Below are positions 45,304-54,020 of a stretch of 64,000 nucleotides of DNA, in pieces. Source of the stretch: Arenicellaceae bacterium (lineage in GTDB: Bacteria; Pseudomonadota; Gammaproteobacteria; Arenicellales; Arenicellaceae); assembly GCA_029246505.1 (NCBI GenBank), contig JAQWNC010000006.1:1-64000 (forward strand), given 5' to 3'. The stretch's first letter is position 1. Each line of letters begins with the position of its first letter. The notes beneath the pieces were generated by a model. That model ran no database searches. It was not told the DNA's origin and saw only the letters and a list, made by a program, of their open reading frames with translations. The position numbers and the translations under genes are program-made.

Positions 45304-46341
45304 ATGGGTACAAAAGTGACTAAGTCAAAAGCGAAAACCGGTTCTGCTGGAAAATACCCTCTCAACGAGACTAAACAACTTGAGCTCTATCAAAAGATGG
45401 CTGAATGCCGTGCATTACAGCAGCGAGCTCACGATCTTTTTATGCAAAATTTGGTAAAAGGAACTACCCACCTTGGCTTGGGCCAGGAAGCAATTGCTGC
45501 AGGGTTTGGCGCCGCGATGAGAGAAGACGATTACACCTTTAATACTTATCGTGGCCACAATCATAATTATGTTCGTGGCGTCTCCATGACAGCTATTCTT
45601 GGTGAGTTGATGGGGCGTGATATTGGGCAGCTACGTGGCAAGGGCGGTTCTATGCATATAACCGATACAACTAAAGGCGCCATGGGCTCATACGCTATTA
45701 TCGGCGCACATATGCCTATTGCAGCAGGGGCAGCATGGTCCGCACAATATCGAGGCACTGAACAAGCGGCAGTCTGCTTTTTTGGCGATGGCACAACTAA
45801 TATTGGCACATTCCACGAAGCACTAAATTTTGCGGCCGTCTGGAAACTGCCGGTCGTGTACGTCTGCGAAAACAATCAGTACATGGAATACACGGCAATC
45901 GGTGATGTGACTGCTGTGCCTAATCCCGCAGCTGATCGCGCGGCATCCTATGGATTGCCCTCTATTTTAGTTGACGGAAACGATGCCGAGGTCATGTATG
46001 AAACTGCCATGGCTGCGCTTGAAAAAGCACGCAGCGGCGGCGGCCCTACTCTTATTGAGGCCGTAACTTATAGGCACTATGGCCATTCGCGAGCTGACCC
46101 AGGAAAATATCGTCCTGACGAAGAAGTCGCCGAGTGGAAAAATAATAGAGATCCAGTGCCGAACTACAGAAATAAACTACTTGCCGCAGGCATGGATGAA
46201 TCCAAGCTAGCCGCGATTGACGCAAATACAGAAGAAATGGTTGATAAAGCTACCGAAGAAGCGAAAAGCAGTGGGCCTCCGCCGGATGAAATTGCTTTCA
46301 CCGATGTGTGGGCAGACGGAGGTGCAGCATGGCGCAATTAA
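45304..46341 (+). CDS. 2-oxoacid (pyruvate/acetoin-type) dehydrogenase E1 alpha subunit
   Basis: 345 residues. The thiamine diphosphate motif FFGDGTTNIGTFHEALNFAA with CENNQYMEYT and SMHITDTTKGAMGSYAIIGA are standard for E1 alpha of the PDH/acetoin dehydrogenase complexes. HYGHSRADPGKYRP is the phosphorylation-loop-type segment. It is followed by E1 beta (13-base overlap) and E2. Whether the complex oxidises pyruvate, acetoin, or a branched 2-oxoacid cannot be settled. Confidence 0.9.
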   Translation: MGTKVTKSKAKTGSAGKYPLNETKQLELYQKMAECRALQQRAHDLFMQNLVKGTTHLGLGQEAIAAGFGAAMREDDYTFNTYRGHNHNYVRGVSMTAILGELMGRDIGQLRGKGGSMHITDTTKGAMGSYAIIGAHMPIAAGAAWSAQYRGTEQAAVCFFGDGTTNIGTFHEALNFAAVWKLPVVYVCENNQYMEYTAIGDVTAVPNPAADRAASYGLPSILVDGNDAEVMYETAMAALEKARSGGGPTLIEAVTYRHYGHSRADPGKYRPDEEVAEWKNNRDPVPNYRNKLLAAGMDESKLAAIDANTEEMVDKATEEAKSSGPPPDEIAFTDVWADGGAAWRN

Positions 46342-47303
46342 GCTATAGAGAAGCGGTTGCTGCCGCTATAGCACAAGAAATGCGACGTGATCCAAACGTG
46401 TTGTTTTTGGGTGAAGACGTTGCAGTAGCTGGCGGCGTATTTAAAGCAACCGTTGGCTTGCTAGAAGAATTTGGCCCATTGAGGGTGCGCGACACACCTA
46501 TTTCAGAACAGGCAATTCTTGGCGCGGCTATGGGCGCAGCCATGACAGGACTAAAACCAATCGCAGAAATCATGTTTTCCGATTTCTTTGCTGTTTGTTG
46601 GGACACGGTTGTAAACGAAATTGCGAAAGCTCGCTATATGAGTAATGGCCAGCATGAATGTCCGTTGGTTATTCGTTCTGCAAACGGTGGCGGTGCCCGA
46701 TTCGGGGCACAACATTCGCAAAGTATTGAAAACTGGGCGATGGCGGTTCCTGGAATTAAAGTCGTAGCGCCTTCCAATGCAGCCGATGTTAAAGGCCTTC
46801 TTGCAGCCTCGATACAAGACCCGGATCCAGTATTGTTCTTTGAGCAAAAGTCTATGTACGGAACCAAGTGCGCCGTACCTGAAGGTGATTATGTTATTCC
46901 ACTTGGGCAAGCAAATATTTCACGTGAAGGTAGCGACGTTACAGTCGTAGCACTAGCGGCTATGGTACCAAAAGCACTTAAGGCGGCTAAAATACTGCAA
47001 GAAAAGCATGGCGTATCATGCGAAGTAATCGATCCGCGATGTTTAGTTCCACTAGATACTAAATCCATCCTGGAATCTGTATCGAAGACTGGACGGCTTG
47101 TCACCGTAGAAGAAAACCCCCGTCTTTGCGGCTGGGGCGCGGAAATCGCATCCATCGTCGGCGAAGAATGCTTTTGGAATTTAGATTCACCTATCACCCG
47201 CATAACTACACCACATATTCCACTCGCGTCGGTTGATGTTCTTGAAGATCTTATGATCCCAAGCGTTGATCGTATCGTTAGTGTTGTAAGTGAGATGGAT
47301 TAG
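46329..47303 (+). CDS. 2-oxoacid dehydrogenase E1 beta subunit
   Basis: The ATG at 46329 is preceded by GGAGG with a 6-base spacer and lies inside the end of the E1 alpha gene. 324 residues. Marks: VLFLGEDVAVAGGVFKATVG, RVRDTPISEQAILGAAMGAA, ANGGGARFGAQHSQSIENWA, EVIDPRCLVPLDTKSILESV, and TVEENPRLCGWGAEIA. It completes the thiamine-binding active site with E1 alpha. Confidence 0.93.
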   Translation: MAQLSYREAVAAAIAQEMRRDPNVLFLGEDVAVAGGVFKATVGLLEEFGPLRVRDTPISEQAILGAAMGAAMTGLKPIAEIMFSDFFAVCWDTVVNEIAKARYMSNGQHECPLVIRSANGGGARFGAQHSQSIENWAMAVPGIKVVAPSNAADVKGLLAASIQDPDPVLFFEQKSMYGTKCAVPEGDYVIPLGQANISREGSDVTVVALAAMVPKALKAAKILQEKHGVSCEVIDPRCLVPLDTKSILESVSKTGRLVTVEENPRLCGWGAEIASIVGEECFWNLDSPITRITTPHIPLASVDVLEDLMIPSVDRIVSVVSEMD

Positions 47304-47352
47304 GTTTAATGCTTGTGTATAGACCGCTGGATATATTAATAAGAGGTATGCT

Positions 47353-48639
47353 GTGAACGTACTAATGCCCCAATTGGGTGAAACTGTTAGCGAAGGGACT
47401 ATTGCCGTTTGGCATATAAAAGTTGGTGATACAGTTACGAAAGATGATCCCCTACTAGATGTGGAAACTGATAAAGCTGCCATCGAAGTACCCGCACCTG
47501 AAGCCGGCGTTATATCGGCAATAAATGTAGCCGAAGGTGACACAGTCGATGTCGGCGTTGTATTGGTAGTTATAGACGTTGAAGGTGAAAAATCCACAGC
47601 AGCAGATACTGAAACTGCTAACCCTGCCGCAGCGCCTGCACAAGTGCCAACACCTGTAGCCGCACTAATTAGTAGCCCTGCTAGTACACTAGCAACTGGG
47701 GCGGTTGCTAAAAGCGGCGCTATGTTGTCACCTGCAGTACGCAAATTAGTTTCGCGACATAATTTAGACGTCAGCGCAATTGCTGGAACCGGCAAAAAAG
47801 GCCGAGTCACACGTCAAGATGTTCTAGCAATAATTAACGGTGGCACTGCAAGAACAGACGCTGCACCCGCACAAACTGCTGTAACTGGCAGATCAACACC
47901 CGTTCCAGTACCCACGCCTATTGGTTCCGATGCCCGAAGCCTTATACCGTTTGATCGTATTCGCAAGCTAACTGCAGATCATATGGTTATGTCAAAAGCG
48001 ACCAGCCCACATGTATTGCAGGCTGTCGAAGTTGATTACACCGGAGTAGACGCCGTACGTAAGAGTCATGGTCCAGGCTGGAAAGCCGATAAAGGATATT
48101 CACTCACCTACCTACCGTTTATTGCGAAAGCAATCGTGTTAGGTTTGCGTGAATTTCCAAAAATAAACTCAAGTATCGTCGGAGAAGCTTTACAACTACA
48201 CCCGCTGATAAATTTAGGTATTGCCGTAGACCTTAATTTTGAAGGTTTAGTGGTACCTGTTGTTCGTGATTGCGCAAACAAATCGGTTGGGCAAATTGCG
48301 GAAGGTATCAAAGCCTTAAGTATTAAAGCACGGTCTAAATCTCTTTCTCCAGATGACTTTGCTGGAGGTACTTACACAATATCTAATTCAGGTCCATTTG
48401 GAACGTTAATGACTGCCCCAGTTATTAATCAGCCTCAGGTGGCAATTATGTCAACTGATGGAATCCGTAAACGACCTGTGGTTATTGAGAGCGAAAGCGG
48501 CGATTCAATTGCTATTCGGCCGGTCGGAATATTAGCCCAGTCATTTGATCATCGTGCTTTTGATGGTGCTTATTCAGCTGCGTTCATGAACCGTGTAAGA
48601 AATATTCTTGAACAACAAGATTGGGCGTCTGAGCTATAG
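47353..48639 (+). CDS. Dihydrolipoamide acyltransferase E2
   Basis: 428 residues from GTG at 47353, with AGAGGT upstream. A lipoyl domain (lipoylated Lys41 in DVETDKAAIEVPAPEAG) leads through an Ala/Pro-rich linker to an E3-binding domain (MLSPAVRKLVSRHNLDVSAI, GRVTRQDVL) and the catalytic domain, with His400 and Asp404 in SFDHRAFDGAYSAAFMNRVR. It is the core of the E1/E2 complex. No E3 gene lies in the window. Confidence 0.93.
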   Translation: MNVLMPQLGETVSEGTIAVWHIKVGDTVTKDDPLLDVETDKAAIEVPAPEAGVISAINVAEGDTVDVGVVLVVIDVEGEKSTAADTETANPAAAPAQVPTPVAALISSPASTLATGAVAKSGAMLSPAVRKLVSRHNLDVSAIAGTGKKGRVTRQDVLAIINGGTARTDAAPAQTAVTGRSTPVPVPTPIGSDARSLIPFDRIRKLTADHMVMSKATSPHVLQAVEVDYTGVDAVRKSHGPGWKADKGYSLTYLPFIAKAIVLGLREFPKINSSIVGEALQLHPLINLGIAVDLNFEGLVVPVVRDCANKSVGQIAEGIKALSIKARSKSLSPDDFAGGTYTISNSGPFGTLMTAPVINQPQVAIMSTDGIRKRPVVIESESGDSIAIRPVGILAQSFDHRAFDGAYSAAFMNRVRNILEQQDWASEL

Positions 48640-48677
48640 CGAACTCTAACGAACTATAAGTTTTCATTATTTACTTA

Positions 48678-48761
48678 TTTGAGTTTGAGAGAAATATTAC
48701 TGGCAAACTCAAAAATATACATTATTAACGTAGGGCTAATATTAAAGGACTATTTAGCCCT
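48678..48761. repeat. Two stem-loops between E2 and GST genes
   Basis: The first pairs TTTGAGTTTG (48678-48687) with CAAACTCAAA (48704-48713). The second pairs AGGGCTAA (48732-48739) with TTAGCCCT (48754-48761). Neither is followed by a clear T-run, so they may be weak terminators or leader structures. Confidence 0.45.
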
Positions 48762-48782
48762 TTCAATATCGTAGGTATTGTC

Positions 48783-49520
48783 ATGCCATTACTTCTATAT
48801 AACTTTCCCCACTCAACTTGCAGCCAGAAAGTTCGCCTTGTTCTTTGGGAAAAAGGTCTGGAGTTCGAAAATCATTATATTGACCATAAGATTCGTGAAC
48901 AGACTTCAGAATGGTATTTAAAGCTAAACCCAAATGGGGTTGTTCCAACACTAGATCATGATGGCTCTATCATCATTGATTCATCGGTAATTATCGAATA
49001 CTTGGACGAAATGTTCCCAGAGAACTCATTAACTCCAAAAGACCCGGTAAAACGCGCGCATATGCGCAAATGGCTACGTTATTTTGAAGAGGTTCCTACC
49101 CCGTCAATTCGTGTACCGACATTCAATCAGTATCTTGCCAAAAAACTCGCCAAATATTCAGATGAAGAATACCTGGAGATAGCCAATAATCACCCTGTTC
49201 GCAAACAGTTCTATTTAAAAATGACCAAGGGCGAAGGGTTTGATGATGAAGAAACAGATGGTGCGGTAGACCGATTGCGCCAAACCATAGTGAGGATGGA
49301 AAAAGGTCTTGCTGAAAGCGGTGGCCCTTGGCTAATGGGTGAGAAATTGACTTTAGCCGACTATTGCGTGGTCGCTATATTCGACCGTATGGAAGATTTG
49401 GGCCTAGCTGGCGTTTGGGAAAACAATAAAGTTTTTATTAAATGGTTCGATCAAATTAAACAAAGGGATGCTTACAAATTGACCTTTTTCAAAAATACCC
49501 GCCTTTCCGAAGTTATGTAA
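48783..49520 (+). CDS. Glutathione S-transferase family protein
   Basis: 245 residues. The thioredoxin-fold N-terminus FPHSTCSQKVRLVLWEKGLE with NPNGVVPTLDHDG and DSSVIIEYLDEMFP (glutathione binding), followed by an all-helical C-terminal domain (LAESGGPWLMGEKLTLADYC). The likely catalytic Ser or Cys is in STCSQ. Its neighbourhood suggests detoxification or a thiol-dependent step in catabolism. The substrate is unknown. Confidence 0.88.
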   Translation: MPLLLYNFPHSTCSQKVRLVLWEKGLEFENHYIDHKIREQTSEWYLKLNPNGVVPTLDHDGSIIIDSSVIIEYLDEMFPENSLTPKDPVKRAHMRKWLRYFEEVPTPSIRVPTFNQYLAKKLAKYSDEEYLEIANNHPVRKQFYLKMTKGEGFDDEETDGAVDRLRQTIVRMEKGLAESGGPWLMGEKLTLADYCVVAIFDRMEDLGLAGVWENNKVFIKWFDQIKQRDAYKLTFFKNTRLSEVM

Positions 49521-49857
49521 ACGGCATTGGCGGCGAACTTAGACGGCCAGCGCGAGAGCTGGCTTCGTTAAACCTCAGTCGAACACTTACCTAAACGGAC
49601 GTTCTTGTCTGGTTACACTCGTAATTAGGCACTCAATTATACTTTTATATTCCCTTCTCAGCAGTACTCTCCAATGCAGTCTGCCCGAACTGTATAGCAT
49701 GTAGTTCACTTGATTTGACCTGACAAGCGAAAGCCTATTCCCAATGTAGTTTATGCCTTACTCAGGTTAAATTAAGAAATAAAATGTATTATAATCATAA
49801 ACGTGTTTAAATCATATATGGCCTAATATCAATATAGACTGATCGAAAGATTTAATT
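49521..49857. other. Intergenic region between the GST and P450 genes
   Basis: No gene seen. A short stem GCCAGC/GCTGGC with a 6-base loop lies near 49546-49563 without a T-run. An AT-rich stretch before 49858 probably carries the P450 promoter. Confidence 0.4.
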
Positions 49858-51036
49858 ATGCAGACCACCCGCTTAGAAAGTGACCTAGAGCTATATACAG
49901 AAGAGGCCCTTACAAACCCTTATCCAATTTATAAAGAACTCCGAGATATGGAAGGCCCAGTTTGGCTAAATTCTTATGGGGTATATGTTTTGGCACGTTA
50001 TGACGACGTACGCGCTGCATTAGAAAACAACGAAGTATTCTCATCTGCAAAAGGTGTATCCCTAAATGAACATATGAACAAGGCTTTGGCTGGGGGTCTA
50101 TTGTGTAGCGACCCACCAAACCACGATGTACTAAGAAAAATAATTGAGCGTCCGGTTCTACCAAAACAACTTACTGCACTTCGCCAGAACATCGTGGAAG
50201 AAGCCGAGCGACACGTTGAGCAGTTAGTCAAGAAAGACCATTTCGAAGTAGTTACTGAGTTAGCTCAACATCTGCCAGTAACCATCGTATCTAATCTGGT
50301 TGGTCTGCCTGAAGCTGGACGCGAAAGGATGCTGAATTGGGCTCCGGCAAATTTCAACTGCTTTGGCCCAGCCGACAGTGCACTCACACAATCGTCCTTT
50401 CCAATACTCGAAGAGATGGTCAAATACGCCTTGGAAGAATGTGTCCCTGGAAAACTAAAACCAGGCGGCTGGGCAGCGCAGATATGGGAAGCCGCAGACC
50501 GCGGTGAGATTAGCCACGCAACCTGTCCCAAACTTATGAATGACTATATGGGACCTTCACTGGACACTACCATCTTCGCAACTACGAGTGCAATTTGGTT
50601 ATTTAGCCAGCACCCGAAGCAATGGGATATTATCAGAGGTAATCCAGCCCTCATTCCAAACGCCATCAATGAGGTTGTTCGAATGGAGTCCCCAGTGACA
50701 GCATTTTCTCGCATGACCTCTCGAGACCATGAAATGAGTGGCTATACCATCCCGGAAGGTTCGCGTGTAATAGTGCTTTACGGCTCTGCTAATCGAGATA
50801 AGCGACACTGGGGGAACCCCGAAACCTTCGATGTTCAGCGAAATAATGTTTCCGAGCACATGGGATTTGGATTTGGCGAGCACCAGTGCGTTGGAAATAA
50901 TCTTGCCCGATTAGAAATTCGAGCACTGCTTACGGCTTTAGCTAAGCACGTTAAACGATTTGAGCTAAAAGACGTGGAGTGGACCAAGAATAATGCGCTA
51001 CGCGGAATCTCCCGGTGCAATATAGCTATTCACTAG
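49858..51036 (+). CDS. Cytochrome P450
   Basis: 392 residues, soluble bacterial type. The haem-binding Cys344 is in FGFGEHQCVGNNLARLE. The ExxR of the K-helix is Glu272-Arg275 in NEVVRMES. The I-helix reads MGPSLDTTIF; the first residues differ from the usual AGxDT but the DTT is kept. It needs a ferredoxin and reductase, which are not in the window. The substrate is unknown. It may act on a carbon source imported by nearby transporters. Confidence 0.92.
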   Translation: MQTTRLESDLELYTEEALTNPYPIYKELRDMEGPVWLNSYGVYVLARYDDVRAALENNEVFSSAKGVSLNEHMNKALAGGLLCSDPPNHDVLRKIIERPVLPKQLTALRQNIVEEAERHVEQLVKKDHFEVVTELAQHLPVTIVSNLVGLPEAGRERMLNWAPANFNCFGPADSALTQSSFPILEEMVKYALEECVPGKLKPGGWAAQIWEAADRGEISHATCPKLMNDYMGPSLDTTIFATTSAIWLFSQHPKQWDIIRGNPALIPNAINEVVRMESPVTAFSRMTSRDHEMSGYTIPEGSRVIVLYGSANRDKRHWGNPETFDVQRNNVSEHMGFGFGEHQCVGNNLARLEIRALLTALAKHVKRFELKDVEWTKNNALRGISRCNIAIH

Positions 51037-51114
51037 GCTGTTTTTCTACCCCGACACCCTATCCCTAGTTTTTTTACACTTTAATATTCTAAAACAGCGC
51101 CCTTTAGGAACGAA

Positions 51115-51152
51115 TTTAAATAGGCCCCGCAATTTTAAATAGGCCCCGCAAT
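51115..51152. repeat. 19-bp perfect tandem repeat
   Basis: TTTAAATAGGCCCCGCAAT occurs twice back to back (51115-51133, 51134-51152) between the convergent P450 and S-formylglutathione hydrolase genes. Confidence 0.9.
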
Positions 51153-51158
51153 CAACAC

Positions 51159-51995
51159 TCAGAACAAAAACCGAGAGTGGAATTCAATATGGTCGCGGAT
51201 AAAGCTCGCGATAAAATAATAGGAGTGATCGTAACCAGGCTGAAAGCGCACCTGCAATGGAAACTCTTTAGTCTCAGCCACACTGATTATACGATCTGTC
51301 ATTAACTGCTCTTGCAGAAAATCATCCGCTTCGCCTTGGTCGATCAACATAGGTAGTTGGGTTTCGGCCACATCAATTAATTCGCAACTGTCATATTCCT
51401 TCCATTGACCAGTATCTTTACCCAAATAATTTGTAAAGGCTTTCTGCCCCCATGGGCACTGCATTGGCGCAACAATAGGGGAAAATGCCGAAGCAGATTG
51501 ATATCGTGCTGGGTTCTTTAACGCAATTGTTAGGGCTCCGTGACCGCCCATCGAATGCCCAGAAATACTGAGACGGGTTGAATCGACCGAAAAGTTGGCT
51601 TCGATCAATGCAGGTAACTCATCTACCACATAGCTATACATTTGATAATGGTCAGCCCAAGGCTGTTGGGTCGCATTCAAATAAAACCCCGCCCCCAAAC
51701 CGAAGTCCCAAGCTCCATCCAGATCATCGGGCACCCCATCACCACGGGGGCTTGTATCAGGGCACACAATGGCAACTCCAAATTCAGAAGCATACTGCTG
51801 TGCCCCGGCCTTAGTAACAAAGTTCTGGTCACTACAGGTTAGACCAGACAACCAATAAATTACCGGGACAGGCCCAAGCTCAGCCTGAGGGGGTAAAAAG
51901 ACCGAAAACTGCATATCGCAGTTTAAAACCTTTGAGTGATGGCTACACTGTATTTGCTGGCCATCAAATATTTTATTGGCTGTGAGCTGTTTCAT
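51159..51995 (-). CDS. fghA: S-formylglutathione hydrolase
   Basis: 278 residues, esterase D type. The nucleophile is Ser148 in SISGHSMGGHGALTIALKNP; YWLSGLTCSDQNFVTKAGAQ is the oxyanion region; Asp in DQGEADDFL and His in GYDHSYYFI complete the triad. It hydrolyses S-formylglutathione to formate and glutathione, the second step of glutathione-dependent formaldehyde oxidation. It lies 13 bases after the dehydrogenase gene. Confidence 0.94.
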   Translation of the reverse strand: MKQLTANKIFDGQQIQCSHHSKVLNCDMQFSVFLPPQAELGPVPVIYWLSGLTCSDQNFVTKAGAQQYASEFGVAIVCPDTSPRGDGVPDDLDGAWDFGLGAGFYLNATQQPWADHYQMYSYVVDELPALIEANFSVDSTRLSISGHSMGGHGALTIALKNPARYQSASAFSPIVAPMQCPWGQKAFTNYLGKDTGQWKEYDSCELIDVAETQLPMLIDQGEADDFLQEQLMTDRIISVAETKEFPLQVRFQPGYDHSYYFIASFIRDHIEFHSRFLF

Positions 51996-52008
51996 AGAGC
52001 GTCCTCCC

Positions 52009-53115
52009 TTAATAGAGAACTACTGATCGAATCGATTTACCAGCATGCATCAAATCAAATGCATTATTAATTTCGCCAAGAGGCATTGTATGGGTAATAA
52101 GATCATCAATATTAATCTTGCCATCCATATACCAATCTACGATCTTTGGTACATCGGTTCTTCCACGAGCACCGCCAAATGCAGTGCCCTTCCAAGACCG
52201 ACCAGTAACTAACTGAAATGGTCGCGTAGATATTTCTTGTCCCGCGCCGGCAACGCCAATAATAAAAGACTCACCCCAACCTTTGTGGGCACATTCCAAA
52301 GCCTGGCGCATGGTATTCACATTGCCAATGCACTCAAAACTGTAGTCAACACCACCGCCGGTCATATCAATAATGGCATCAGTTACATTCTCTACGTCCT
52401 TTGGATTAATAAAATCCGTCATGCCAAATTGCTTGGCCAAAGACACCTTGGATTCGTTCAAATCAATGCCAATAATTTGAGTGGCGCCAACCATCCTGGC
52501 GCCCTGAATTACATTTAAACCAATACCGCCTAAACCAAACACAGCAACCGTTGATCCCGGCTCTACTTTGGCATCAAAGGCAACAGCGCCAACGCCTGTG
52601 GTAACACCACAGCCTATATAGCAAATCTTGTCGAAGGGCGCGTCATCACGTACTTTTGCCAAAGCAATTTCTGGTAAGACCGTGTGATTGGAAAAGGTTG
52701 AACAACCCATGTAATGCAGAATAGGATCACCATCCAAACTAAAGCGGCTAGTACCATCTGGCATTAGGCCTTGGCCTTGAGTAGATCTACTAGACTGACA
52801 AAGATTAGTTTTAGGGTTCAGACAAAAATCACATTCCCGACACTCAGGGGTATAAAGCGGAACAACATGATCGCCGGGTTTGACCGAAGTTACGCCAGCA
52901 CCAACTTCTACAACAATTCCTGCGCCCTCGTGGCCCATTATGGCGGGGAAGACTCCTTCTGGATCATCGCCAGATAAGGTGAATGCATCTGTATGGCAAA
53001 TACCAGTCGCTTTAATTTCAACTAAAACTTCTCCTGGCTGTGGACCCTGCAAGTCCACATCACAAATCTCCAATGGTTTACCCGCCTCAAACGCTACTGC
53101 TGCTTTAGTTTTCAT
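52009..53115 (-). CDS. frmA: S-(hydroxymethyl)glutathione dehydrogenase / class III alcohol dehydrogenase
   Basis: 368 residues from the ATG at 53115, chosen over a TTG at 53121 because GGAG lies 8 bases before the ATG. Catalytic zinc ligands are in [12 protein letters not shown] and [11 protein letters not shown]; structural zinc Cys in [19 protein letters not shown] site [13 protein letters not shown]. It oxidises the formaldehyde-glutathione adduct to S-formylglutathione. Its length and motifs match class III enzymes closely. Confidence 0.95.
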   Translation of the reverse strand: MKTKAAVAFEAGKPLEICDVDLQGPQPGEVLVEIKATGICHTDAFTLSGDDPEGVFPAIMGHEGAGIVVEVGAGVTSVKPGDHVVPLYTPECRECDFCLNPKTNLCQSSRSTQGQGLMPDGTSRFSLDGDPILHYMGCSTFSNHTVLPEIALAKVRDDAPFDKICYIGCGVTTGVGAVAFDAKVEPGSTVAVFGLGGIGLNVIQGARMVGATQIIGIDLNESKVSLAKQFGMTDFINPKDVENVTDAIIDMTGGGVDYSFECIGNVNTMRQALECAHKGWGESFIIGVAGAGQEISTRPFQLVTGRSWKGTAFGGARGRTDVPKIVDWYMDGKINIDDLITHTMPLGEINNAFDLMHAGKSIRSVVLY

Positions 53116-53240
53116 TATCAACGCTCCAATTTTTATTTTTTTCTATACCCTGTATTTTGCCACGACCTTTTGGTCATGACACTACAGAAACGGCAAAAAA
53201 GGATAATTACCAGCCAAGAGTTTATGGCGATATTTTGGGT

Positions 53241-53957
53241 TCACACGTCCTGAAGCAAAAAAGAGAAATCGATATCTGCCTCGGGGTATTCGGGTAAAGG
53301 TACATTAGCTATGGCCTTAGCCTCATCAAGTGGCACACCCAAAACACGCAAGTTAGACTCAATCATTAAATTCTCATATTTAGCAGGATAATCGCCCATC
53401 ACAACATCACGCATGCCGCCTACTAACATCCACATAAGTATATTCCAAGTCGCGTCCAAATTGTCTCCAATAATTGAATATACCCCACCCTCAACTACAA
53501 GCCGCAAATCACGCATACCAAAAGGCCCGAATCCAAGACGCATTCTATCTACCAGAAGATCTGGCCGTTGCACCCACCATCGCCACATCGGAGCATTTAA
53601 GGCTTCTCTCACTACCAAGCGTTGTGAAGTGGATATCACTAATACGGGGCTCGTCCTTTTCAGTGCAGTAGTAGCAATATCATTACGCCTACCTATATCG
53701 TTGATAATGCAATCCAATACCTGAGCGGCGATTTCATCTTTATCTACAAAGTAGTTATATATCGTGCCAAAGCCTATATCAGCTTCCTCAGTTATTTCTT
53801 TTAGAGTAGAGAGTTCAATACCCTTTCTAGACATTACCTTGTAGGCAGCCTTTAGCAACTTTTCTCTTGTCACACGCTTTTTTCGCTTCATACGAGAGGA
53901 GTCGACTTTGCCTTGGACTGGGTAGTCTTCCTCCCTGTTTTTAGATATTGGCATCAA
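53241..53957 (-). CDS. TetR family transcriptional regulator
   Basis: 238 residues. HTH: REKLLKAAYKVMSRKGIELS with TLKEITEEADIGFGTIYNYF. The rest is an unlabelled helical effector domain. The gene precedes frmA on the same strand; the 125-base gap contains GTCATGAC (53173-53180), a possible operator. It may control the formaldehyde genes or the transporter-like gene upstream. Confidence 0.88.
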   Translation of the reverse strand: MMPISKNREEDYPVQGKVDSSRMKRKKRVTREKLLKAAYKVMSRKGIELSTLKEITEEADIGFGTIYNYFVDKDEIAAQVLDCIINDIGRRNDIATTALKRTSPVLVISTSQRLVVREALNAPMWRWWVQRPDLLVDRMRLGFGPFGMRDLRLVVEGGVYSIIGDNLDATWNILMWMLVGGMRDVVMGDYPAKYENLMIESNLRVLGVPLDEAKAIANVPLPEYPEADIDFSFLLQDV

Positions 53958-54020
53958 TTATTCTCATTACAATTCAATTGCTATTTAGATCGTTCATTAT
54001 ATCCAAGCACGTTCGTAAAG

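Noticed and set aside
53165-53180. Formaldehyde-responsive operator upstream of frmA
   Set aside because: Only an 8-base GTCATGAC palindrome is visible; too short to call without comparison.
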